A DNA stretch of 9,092 nt from Pseudomonadota bacterium. GTDB taxonomy: Bacteria > Pseudomonadota > Alphaproteobacteria > Acetobacterales > Acetobacteraceae. Shown here piece by piece: positions 1-9,092 of the stretch. A model generated the notes under the pieces. It was not told the DNA's origin and ran no database searches. It saw only the letters and a list, made by a program, of their open reading frames with translations. Location of the stretch: positions 1 to 9,092 of the forward strand of contig JAJZFF010000612.1 in the NCBI GenBank assembly GCA_021805485.1, given 5' to 3'. The translations under genes were made by a program, and so were the position numbers. How positions within the stretch are numbered: position 1 is the first letter of the stretch; the number at the start of each line of letters is the position of its first letter.

Positions 1-3532
<3,532 letters not shown>

Positions 3533-3535
3533 GCG

Positions 3536-3543
3536 TCACCCCT
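3536..3543 (-). promoter_or_regulatory. Ribosome binding site of rpoC
   Basis: On the minus strand AGGGGTGA stands 3 nt before the ATG at 3532. The GGGGTGA core is a good anti-SD match and supports this start over the internal methionine at residue 5. Confidence 0.75.
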
Positions 3544-3547
3544 GTCG

Positions 3548-3570
3548 ATGACCGGGAGCGACCCGGCCAT
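3548..3570 (-). promoter_or_regulatory. Hairpin in the rpoB-rpoC gap, just before the rpoC SD
   Basis: In the transcript, ATGGCCGGG pairs with CCCGGTCAT around the 5-nt loop TCGCT. This gives nine pairs including one G-U, in an 85-nt gap (3533-3617). The stem ends 4 nt upstream of the rpoC SD. There is no U-run, so it is not a standard terminator. It could tune rpoC translation or protect or process the mRNA. Only the pairing is seen; the role is inferred. Confidence 0.4.
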
Positions 3571-3617
3571 CGCGTGTGCGTGGAAAATAGTCTCGCGCAA
3601 AACCAGACCCGCCCCGA

Positions 3618-6600
3618 TCACGTGGCGCGGCTGTCCAGATCGACGTTCAGCCCAAGAGATTTCAGCTCCTTGACCAGCACGTTGAAGCTTTCGGGAATGC
3701 CGGCCTCGAAGTTGTCCTGCTCGCGCACGATCGCCTCATAGACCTTGGTGCGGCCCGACACGTCGTCGGACTTCACCGTCAGCATCTCCTGCAAGGTGTA
3801 GGCGGCGCCATAGGCTTCCAGCGCCCAGACCTCCATCTCACCAAAGCGCTGGCCACCGAACTGCGCCTTGCCACCCAGCGGCTGCTGGGTCACCAGCGAA
3901 TACGGCCCGATCGAGCGCGCATGGATCTTGTCATCCACCAGGTGATGCAGCTTGAGCATGTAGATGTAGCCCACCGTCACCTTGCGCTCGAACGGCTCGC
4001 CGGTGCGACCATCGACCAGAACCACCTGGCCCGACGTGTCCAGCCCCGCCTTGGTCAGCATCCCCTCGATGTCGGACATGCGCGCGCCATCGAACACCGG
4101 GGTTGCGATCGGAATGCCCTTCTTCAGATTCTCGCACAGCTCGATCAGCTCGTCGTTGGTGAGCGTCTCGATCTCGTGGGTGAACACCTGGTCGCCATAG
4201 ATGTCGCGCAGCCGCGCCATCAGCGCCTCGCGCTCGGCGCCGGTGCGACGATAAGTCTCCACCAGCTCGCCGACCTGCTTGCCCAGGCTCGCGCAGGCCC
4301 AGCCAAGATGCGTCTCCAGAATCTGCCCGACATTCATCCGGCTCGGCACGCCAAGCGGATTGAGCACCAGATCGACCGGCGTGCCATCGGCGAGGAACGG
4401 CATGTCCTCCACCGGCGTCACCCGGCTGACCACGCCCTTGTTGCCGTGCCGGCCAGCCATCTTGTCGCCCGGCTGGAGCTTGCGCTTCACCGCGACGAAC
4501 ACCTTGACCGACTTCATCACGCCAGGCGGCAGCTCGTCGCCACGCTGGAGCTTCTCGACCTTGCTCTCATAGCGCTCCTGCAACCGCGCCACCGCCGTAT
4601 CGAACTCGCGCTTCAGCGTCTCGATCTCGGCCATCACCGTGTCGTCCTGCACGGTGAAGTTGCGCCAGTTGCCGCGCGAATGCTCGGCCAGCACCGCCTC
4701 GGTGATCTCGGTGCCGGACTTCACACCCTTGAAGCCCGCACCCGCGCGACGGCCGAGCAGCTTCTCGCGCAGCCGGTTGTAGAAGCTGCGCTCCTGGATC
4801 GCGCGCTCGTCGTCACGGTCCTTTTCGAGACGCTTCTTCTCGGTCGCCTCGATCACCATGGCGCGCTCGTCCTTGTCCACGCCACGACGGCTGAACACCC
4901 GCACCTCGACGATCGTGCCCGACACGCCCGGCGGCAGCTTCAGCGAGGTGTCGCGCACGTCGGACGCCTTCTCGCCGAAGATCGCCCGCAGCAGCTTCTC
5001 CTCGGGCGTCATCGGGCTCTCGCCCTTGGGCGTCACCTTGCCGACCAGAATGTCGCCAGGGTTCACCTCGGCGCCGATATAGACGATGCCCGCCTCGTCG
5101 AGATTGCGCAGCGCCTCCTCGCCGACATTGGGAATGTCGCGGGTGATCTCCTCCTGGCCGAGCTTGGTGTCACGCGCCATCACCTCGAACTCCTCGATAT
5201 GGATCGAGGTGAACACGTCATCGCGCGCGATCCGCTCGGAGATCAGGATCGAGTCTTCGAAGTTGTAGCCGTTCCAGGGCATGAACGCGCACAGCACGTT
5301 GCGCCCCAGCGCCAGCTCGCCCAGATCGGTGGACGGACCATCGGCGATGATGTCGCCGGTCGCCACCCGATCGCCCACACGCACCAGCGGACGCTGGTTG
5401 ATGCAGGTGGACTGGTTGGAACGCATGTATTTGCGCAGCCGGTAGATGTCCACGCCGTGCGTGGTGCCATCCTCGCTGGTCGCGCGCACCACGATGCGCG
5501 CGCCATCGATCTGATCCACCACGCCCTCGCGCCGCGCCACGATCGTCGCGCCCGAATCGCGCGCCACCGCGGCTTCCATCCCGGTGCCCACCAGGGGCGC
5601 ATCCGAGCGGATCAGCGGCACCGCCTGGCGCTGCATGTTCGAGCCCATCAGCGCGCGGTTCGCGTCATCGTTCTCCAGGAACGGGATCAGTGCCGCGGCC
5701 ACCGACACGAGCTGCTTGGGCGACACGTCGATCGCCGTCACCTCCTGCGGCTTCACCAGCCGGAAATCGCCCTGCCGACGCACCGACACCAGCTCATCGA
5801 CGAAGCGCCCGGACGCATCGGTGTGCGCGTCCGCCTGCGCCACCGTCAGCCGCTCCTCCTCCATCGCCGACAGATAGCGCCAGCCATCCTGCACGACGCC
5901 GTCGGCCACCATCCGATACGGCGTCTCGATGAAGCCGTACTTGTTCACCTTGGCGAAGGTCGCGAGCGAATTGATCAGCCCGATATTCGGCCCCTCGGGC
6001 GTCTCGATCGGGCAGATGCGGCCATAATGGGTCGGATGCACGTCGCGCACCTCGAAGCCTGCACGCTCGCGCGTCAGACCGCCCGGCCCGAGCGCGGACA
6101 AGCGCCGCTTGTGCGTCACTTCCGACAGCGGGTTGGTCTGGTCCATGAACTGGCTGAGCTGGCTGGAGCCGAAGAACTCGCGCACCGCCGCCGCCGCCGG
6201 CTTGGCGTTGATCAGATCATGCGGCATCACCGTGTCGATATCGACGCTGCCCATCCGCTCGCGGATCGCGCGCTCCATGCGCAACAGCCCGACGCGATAC
6301 TGATTCTCCATCAGCTCGCCCACCGAACGCACCCGGCGATTGCCCAGATTGTCGATGTCGTCGATGGTGCCGCGCCCGTCCTTGAGGTCGCACAGCGTCT
6401 TGACCGTGCGCAGGATGTCCTCCTTGCGCAGCACGCGGATCGAATCATCCACCTCGATGCCCAGGCGCATGTTCATCTTCACCCGGCCCACCGCCGACAG
6501 ATCATAGCGGTCGGAGTCGAAGAACATGCCGCGGAACAAGGTCTCCGCGGTCTCGGGCGTCGGCGGCTCGCCGGGGCGCATCACCCGGTAGATATCCACC

Positions 6601-7790
6601 AGCGCATCGTCGCGGTTGGTGTTCTTGTCGATCGCCAGCGTGTTGCGAATCCACGCCCCGTTCTGCTGGTCCACCGCCAGCATCACCAGCCGGTCAACCC
6701 CGGCCTCCTCCAGCGCGGCAAGCTTCGCCTCGGCAAGCTCCTCGCCGGCATCAGCGAAAATCTCGCCGGTCTCCTCATTGACCATGTCCGCGGCGATATA
6801 GCGGCCAAGCAGATCGGCACGCCCGACCAGCACCTCGCGGGTGGTCTCGGCGATCTTGCGCACGGTGCGCGCGGTCAGCTTGGTCTCCGAATCGGCCACC
6901 ACCTCGCCGGTCTGCGCATCCACCAGCGGCTCCAGCAGCTTCATGCCGCGGAACGCCTCGGGGTCGAACGGCCGCGCCCAGCCCTTCGCGCTGCGCGAGA
7001 ACACCACCGTCCCATAAAAATACGCCAGAATCTCATCGGCATCCATGCCGCGCAGATCGCCCAGATCCACCTGCTCGCCCGCCGCCGCCTTGCGCGCCCG
7101 CAGCGCCTCGGTCGGCACCGAATCCAGCGCATAGAGCAGCGTCGTCACCGGCAGCTTGCGCTTGCGATCGATGCGGACATAAACCATGTCCTTGCTGTCG
7201 AATTCGAAATCCAGCCACGACCCGCGATACGGGATCACCCGCGCGGCGAACAGATACTTGCCGCTGCTGTGCGTCTTGCCCTTGTCGTGGTCGAAAAACA
7301 CGCCAGGGCTGCGATGCATCTGGCTGACGATCACACGCTCGGTGCCATTGACGATGAAGGTGCCGTTGTCGGTCATCAGCGGCATGTCGCCCATATAGAC
7401 CGGCTGCTCCTTGATGCCGCGGATCGAGCGCGCGCCGCTGTCCTCATCGACATCCCACACGATCAGCCGCAGCACCACCTTCAGCGGCGCGGCGAACGTC
7501 ATGCCCCGCGCGATGCACTCATCGACGTCGTATTTCGGCTCCTCGAGCTCGTAATTGACGAACTCCAGCCGCCCGCGCCCGGCGAAATCATCGATCGGAA
7601 ACACCGAGCGAAACACTTCCTGGATGCCGGTGTTGGTGCGATTGTCGGGCTTGACGTTCATCTGCAGGAACGTCTCGTAGCTCGCACGCTGCACGTCGAT
7701 CAGATTGGGCATCGGTGCCACTTCGGGAATGCGCCCGAAGCTCTTGCGGATCCGCTTGCGCCCGGTGAAAGACCGTGTGATCGCGTTCAT
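3618..7790 (-). CDS. rpoB: DNA-directed RNA polymerase subunit beta
   Basis: Beta subunit of RNA polymerase, 1390 residues and complete (ATG to TGA), slightly longer than E. coli beta (1342). Landmarks in order: the N-terminal segment with [15 protein letters not shown]; protrusion and lobe domains in about the first 500 residues; the rifampicin-binding region [19 protein letters not shown] at 542-560, continuing [12 protein letters not shown]; the fork region with [16 protein letters not shown] at 590-605; the flap and an insertion in roughly 820-1090, with a charged coiled-coil-like stretch near 980-1090; the active-site segment [12 protein letters not shown] with K1110 and K1118; and the C-terminal clamp segment [20 protein letters not shown] from 1306. 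Residues equivalent to E. coli D516, H526 and S531 are D550, H560 and S565, the rifampicin-sensitive state. It lies 207 nt after rplL and 85 nt before rpoC. The start matches the family N-terminus, although its SD is modest. Confidence 0.99.
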   Translation of the reverse strand: MNAITRSFTGRKRIRKSFGRIPEVAPMPNLIDVQRASYETFLQMNVKPDNRTNTGIQEVFRSVFPIDDFAGRGRLEFVNYELEEPKYDVDECIARGMTFAAPLKVVLRLIVWDVDEDSGARSIRGIKEQPVYMGDMPLMTDNGTFIVNGTERVIVSQMHRSPGVFFDHDKGKTHSSGKYLFAARVIPYRGSWLDFEFDSKDMVYVRIDRKRKLPVTTLLYALDSVPTEALRARKAAAGEQVDLGDLRGMDADEILAYFYGTVVFSRSAKGWARPFDPEAFRGMKLLEPLVDAQTGEVVADSETKLTARTVRKIAETTREVLVGRADLLGRYIAADMVNEETGEIFADAGEELAEAKLAALEEAGVDRLVMLAVDQQNGAWIRNTLAIDKNTNRDDALVDIYRVMRPGEPPTPETAETLFRGMFFDSDRYDLSAVGRVKMNMRLGIEVDDSIRVLRKEDILRTVKTLCDLKDGRGTIDDIDNLGNRRVRSVGELMENQYRVGLLRMERAIRERMGSVDIDTVMPHDLINAKPAAAAVREFFGSSQLSQFMDQTNPLSEVTHKRRLSALGPGGLTRERAGFEVRDVHPTHYGRICPIETPEGPNIGLINSLATFAKVNKYGFIETPYRMVADGVVQDGWRYLSAMEEERLTVAQADAHTDASGRFVDELVSVRRQGDFRLVKPQEVTAIDVSPKQLVSVAAALIPFLENDDANRALMGSNMQRQAVPLIRSDAPLVGTGMEAAVARDSGATIVARREGVVDQIDGARIVVRATSEDGTTHGVDIYRLRKYMRSNQSTCINQRPLVRVGDRVATGDIIADGPSTDLGELALGRNVLCAFMPWNGYNFEDSILISERIARDDVFTSIHIEEFEVMARDTKLGQEEITRDIPNVGEEALRNLDEAGIVYIGAEVNPGDILVGKVTPKGESPMTPEEKLLRAIFGEKASDVRDTSLKLPPGVSGTIVEVRVFSRRGVDKDERAMVIEATEKKRLEKDRDDERAIQERSFYNRLREKLLGRRAGAGFKGVKSGTEITEAVLAEHSRGNWRNFTVQDDTVMAEIETLKREFDTAVARLQERYESKVEKLQRGDELPPGVMKSVKVFVAVKRKLQPGDKMAGRHGNKGVVSRVTPVEDMPFLADGTPVDLVLNPLGVPSRMNVGQILETHLGWACASLGKQVGELVETYRRTGAEREALMARLRDIYGDQVFTHEIETLTNDELIELCENLKKGIPIATPVFDGARMSDIEGMLTKAGLDTSGQVVLVDGRTGEPFERKVTVGYIYMLKLHHLVDDKIHARSIGPYSLVTQQPLGGKAQFGGQRFGEMEVWALEAYGAAYTLQEMLTVKSDDVSGRTKVYEAIVREQDNFEAGIPESFNVLVKELKSLGLNVDLDSRAT

Positions 7791-7791
7791 G

Positions 7792-7798
7792 CCTGCCT
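7792..7798 (-). promoter_or_regulatory. Weak ribosome binding site of rpoB
   Basis: AGGCAGG ends 1 nt before the rpoB ATG at 7790. The useful AGG at 7796-7798 is 5 nt from the start. This is a weaker SD than those of rplJ or rpoC. The start itself is fixed by family conservation of the N-terminus rather than by this site. Confidence 0.4.
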
Positions 7799-7815
7799 AA
7801 TGCCCCACTCTGCTA

Positions 7816-7835
7816 CGCGCACCACAGGGTGCGCG
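7816..7835 (-). promoter_or_regulatory. Perfect 8-bp hairpin in the rpoB 5' untranslated region
   Basis: CGCGCACC (minus strand) pairs perfectly with GGTGCGCG across the 4-nt loop CTGT. It ends 25 nt upstream of the rpoB ATG and 17 nt before the weak SD. No U-run follows. A role in rpoB mRNA stability, processing or translation is possible but inferred. Confidence 0.45.
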
Positions 7836-7903
7836 ATCGACTGCAACGGCCCCGCCACCGGAACCGCCCCTCCGCGCCAGACCGACCCGGCCCGACACAC
7901 ACC

Positions 7904-7917
7904 CGGCGCAAACGCCG
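7904..7917 (-). repeat. Short hairpin following the main rplL-rpoB stem
   Basis: CGGCG, loop TTTG, CGCCG on the minus strand: five pairs, starting 4 nt downstream of the 11-bp hairpin at 7922-7947. It is too small to be convincing alone in GC-rich DNA and is listed as part of the hairpin series between rplL and rpoB. Confidence 0.25.
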
Positions 7918-7921
7918 AGAA

Positions 7922-7947
7922 GGGCGGAAACCACCCGGTTTCCGCCC
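7922..7947 (-). promoter_or_regulatory. Strong 11-bp hairpin between rplL and rpoB; possible attenuator or processing site
   Basis: GGGCGGAAACC and GGTTTCCGCCC form a perfect 11-bp inverted repeat around a 4-nt loop (GGGT in the transcript). It begins 50 nt after the rplL stop. The bases after it (TTCTCGG) contain no real U-run, so full rho-independent termination is unlikely, and rpoB and rpoC must be read through it. In E. coli the rplL-rpoB gap carries a partial terminator and an RNase III site, which lets stalk proteins be made in excess over polymerase subunits. The same role here is an inference from position and stem strength. Confidence 0.55.
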
Positions 7948-7961
7948 CCATCCCGTCCATT

Positions 7962-7989
7962 GCCAGGCCCGGCTCACGCCAGCCCCGGC
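7962..7989 (-). promoter_or_regulatory. GNRA-capped hairpin in the rplL 3' region
   Basis: Starting 8 nt after the rplL stop, the transcript can fold GCCGGGGCTGGC against GCCGGGCCTGGC around the tetraloop GTGA, a GNRA-type loop. The stem has eleven pairs, two of them G-U, plus one internal G-G mismatch. Such a stem could protect the abundant rplL mRNA 3' end after cleavage or termination downstream. That function is inferred; the pairing is read from the sequence. Confidence 0.4.
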
Positions 7990-7997
7990 CCTGCGGC

Positions 7998-8372
7998 CTA
8001 CTTGACTTCGACAGACGCGCCCTGCTCTTCCAGAACCTTGCGGATCTTTTCCGCCTCGTCCTTGTTCACGCCTTCCTTCACGGTCTTGGGCGCACCCTCG
8101 ACCAGATCCTTCGCTTCCTTCAGACCCAGACCGGTGATGGTCCGGATCTCCTTGATCACGTTGATCTTCTTCTCGCCAGCCTTGGCGAGGATCACGGTGA
8201 ACTCGGTCTGCTCCTCAACCGGCGCGGCAGCCGCGGCGGCCGGCGCGGCGGCAACCGCCACCGGCGCGGCGGCGGAAACGCCCCACTTCTCTTCGAGCAG
8301 CTTGGACAGCTCGGCCGCCTCAAGCACGGTCAGGGTGGACAGCTCATCCACCAGCTTCTGCAAATCAGCCAT
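7998..8372 (-). CDS. rplL: 50S ribosomal protein L7/L12 (bL12)
   Basis: Stalk protein of the large ribosomal subunit. It is present in several copies as dimers on L10 and recruits initiation, elongation and release GTPases. The 124 residues match the usual length. An N-terminal dimerisation helix pair occupies about 1-31 ([20 protein letters not shown]). An Ala/Pro/Val-rich flexible hinge covers about 32-54, with [11 protein letters not shown] at 41-51. The globular C-terminal domain covers about 56-124 and carries the factor-binding face: [10 protein letters not shown] at 68-77 and [16 protein letters not shown] at 81-96. ATG start, TAG stop. An AGGA core at 8384-8387, 11 nt upstream, serves as SD. 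It lies 92 nt after rplJ, with no convincing structure in that gap. No anomalies. Confidence 0.99.
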   Translation of the reverse strand: MADLQKLVDELSTLTVLEAAELSKLLEEKWGVSAAAPVAVAAAPAAAAAAPVEEQTEFTVILAKAGEKKINVIKEIRTITGLGLKEAKDLVEGAPKTVKEGVNKDEAEKIRKVLEEQGASVEVK

Positions 8373-8383
8373 TTTCGTGTCTT

Positions 8384-8387
8384 TCCT
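8384..8387 (-). promoter_or_regulatory. Ribosome binding site of rplL
   Basis: The minus strand reads TAGGAAAGACACGAAAATG. The AGGA core sits 11 nt before the ATG at 8372, slightly long but usable spacing. The A-rich, unstructured stretch around the start suits the high rate of translation expected for rplL. Confidence 0.5.
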
Positions 8388-8464
8388 ATCTAGGTCTCTG
8401 GTCGGTTCCTCGCAAGGCCGGACAACCCAGGCCAGGCGTCGTCATCACATCACACGCAGATCGG

Positions 8465-8983
8465 TCAGGCCGCCTCGTCCTTGGTGGCATAGGCCCCGAA
8501 GACCCGCGCGAGCTGTCCGGCCGGCGCCGCGAGCACACCAGCGATCCGGGTCGCGGGGGTTTGCAGCATCCCCACCAAACCGGCACGCAATGTGTCGAGC
8601 GACGGCAACTCCGCCAGCGCCTTGATCCCATCCGCATTGAGCGTCTGGGTGCCAAGCGCACCGCCGATGATGACGAACTTCTCGTTGGTCTTGGCGAACT
8701 CGACGGCAGTCTTCGCCGCCGCCACCGGATCGGTCGACCACGCCAGCGCGGTCGGCCCCTTCAGCAGCGGCTTGATGCCCTCGAATCGGGTCCCATCCAG
8801 GGCGAGCGCGGCCAGCCGGTTCTTCGCGACCTTGAAGTCCACCCCCGCCGCTCGCATCCGGCGCCGCAGATCCGTCACCTGCGCCACGGTCAACCCCTGA
8901 TTGCGGGTGACCACGACCATCGACGTCTCGGCGAACACCGTGGCGAGGGAGGCGACGAACTCTCGCTTCTCCGTACGGTCCAC
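8465..8983 (-). CDS. rplJ: 50S ribosomal protein L10 (uL10)
   Basis: Base of the ribosomal stalk. It binds 23S rRNA next to L11 through its N-terminal domain and holds L7/L12 dimers on its C-terminal helix. I choose the GTG at 8983, giving 172 residues beginning (M)[12 protein letters not shown], because alphaproteobacterial L10 proteins start at this point and an AGGAG lies 8 nt upstream. An in-frame ATG at 9049 would add 22 residues, but it has no SD and overlaps the presumed leader. The rRNA-binding domain spans about 1-130, including [18 protein letters not shown] at 30-47, [12 protein letters not shown] at 51-62 and the KGPTALAW segment at 75-82. The L12-binding helix covers about 133-170 ([20 protein letters not shown]). 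First gene of the cluster in the window; in other bacteria L10 bound to L12 represses this mRNA. Confidence 0.96.
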   Translation of the reverse strand: MDRTEKREFVASLATVFAETSMVVVTRNQGLTVAQVTDLRRRMRAAGVDFKVAKNRLAALALDGTRFEGIKPLLKGPTALAWSTDPVAAAKTAVEFAKTNEKFVIIGGALGTQTLNADGIKALAELPSLDTLRAGLVGMLQTPATRIAGVLAAPAGQLARVFGAYATKDEAA

Positions 8984-9092
8984 AGTCCCGTCTCCTTTAG
9001 GCGCGACAACAATCGCCGCCGCGCCGGGTTTCCCAACAGCCATCCCCATCCGGGAACGGCCAGGTTCGCCTGTCCTTGCCGGCCCGAGACTT
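8984..9092 (-). promoter_or_regulatory. rplJ mRNA leader, possible L10-L12 autoregulatory site (upstream part cut)
   Basis: These 109 nt upstream of rplJ contain two foldable segments in the transcript. Segment one (9086-9051) has outer pairs CGGG/CCCG, inner pairs GGC/GCC, a one-sided AAGGA bulge and a CAGG/CCTG stem capped by CGAA. Segment two (9025-9000) pairs GGCGCG with CGCGCC over a 14-nt loop and ends 3 nt before the SD. In characterised bacteria the rplJ leader binds the L10-L12 complex, which represses translation. That this leader does so is inferred from position and folding. The cluster's promoter, and rplK and rplA if present, would lie off the right edge. Confidence 0.4.
8992..8996 (-). 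promoter_or_regulatory. Ribosome binding site deciding the rplJ GTG start
   Basis: AAAGGAGA on the minus strand, with the AGGAG core 8 nt before the GTG at 8983, is the best SD in the window. It decides the start in favour of GTG over the upstream in-frame ATG codons at 9049 and 9043, which lack a properly spaced SD. Confidence 0.85.

Noticed and set aside
7922..7947. Full rho-independent terminator between rplL and rpoB
   Set aside because: The stem is strong but no U-run follows on either strand, and rpoB and rpoC downstream need read-through. It is kept only as a possible attenuator or processing site.
3921..8393. 1490-codon open frame on the plus strand
   Set aside because: It is codon-aligned with rpoB and rplL on the opposite strand. 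Its product is rich in His, Arg, Leu and Gln with no recognisable family, and it results from the absence of TTA, CTA and TCA codons in the real genes.
8373..8464. Regulatory structure or small gene between rplJ and rplL
   Set aside because: Only short GGCC repeats that do not extend into a stem, and no coding frame with a ribosome binding site. It appears to be a plain spacer.
7960..8625. 221-codon plus-strand frame across rplL and the end of rplJ
   Set aside because: It lies antisense to two unmistakable ribosomal protein genes, is Ser/Arg/Ala-rich, and has no plausible family or ribosome binding site.

Overview
The window is a ribosomal-protein/RNA-polymerase operon of a high-GC alphaproteobacterium, read entirely from the minus strand: rplJ, rplL, rpoB, then rpoC, which runs off the left edge. 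All four proteins are close to textbook family members. The RpoB N-terminus ([16 protein letters not shown]), the rplL sequence and the GC-rich codon choice resemble Rhodospirillales, most likely Acetobacteraceae. That placement comes from recalled family resemblance, not from a search.

Layout in transcription order (right to left). Positions 9092-8984 hold the rplJ leader, with two possible hairpins and a clear Shine-Dalgarno (SD) site before a GTG start. rplJ (L10) is 8983-8465 and is followed by a 92-nt gap. rplL (L7/L12) is 8372-7998. A 207-nt gap (7997-7791) then carries four successive hairpins. rpoB is 7790-3618, complete at 1390 codons. An 85-nt gap has one hairpin directly before the rpoC SD. 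rpoC runs from 3532 to the window edge, 1177 codons, all open, with about the last 200 residues missing. No gap without a gene exceeds 300 bases.

The genes belong together functionally. L10 and L7/L12 form the ribosomal stalk that recruits translation GTPases. Beta and beta-prime form the catalytic core of RNA polymerase. In characterised bacteria this operon is controlled by L10-L12 binding to the rplJ leader and by partial termination or RNA processing between rplL and rpoB. The non-coding structures here sit where such control would be expected, but their function is inferred.

There is no mobile element, CRISPR array, tRNA, rRNA or plus-strand gene. The very long plus-strand open frames are codon-aligned mirrors of the real genes. 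I see no undescribed system. The points worth a second look are the RNA structures between genes and the rplJ start and leader.
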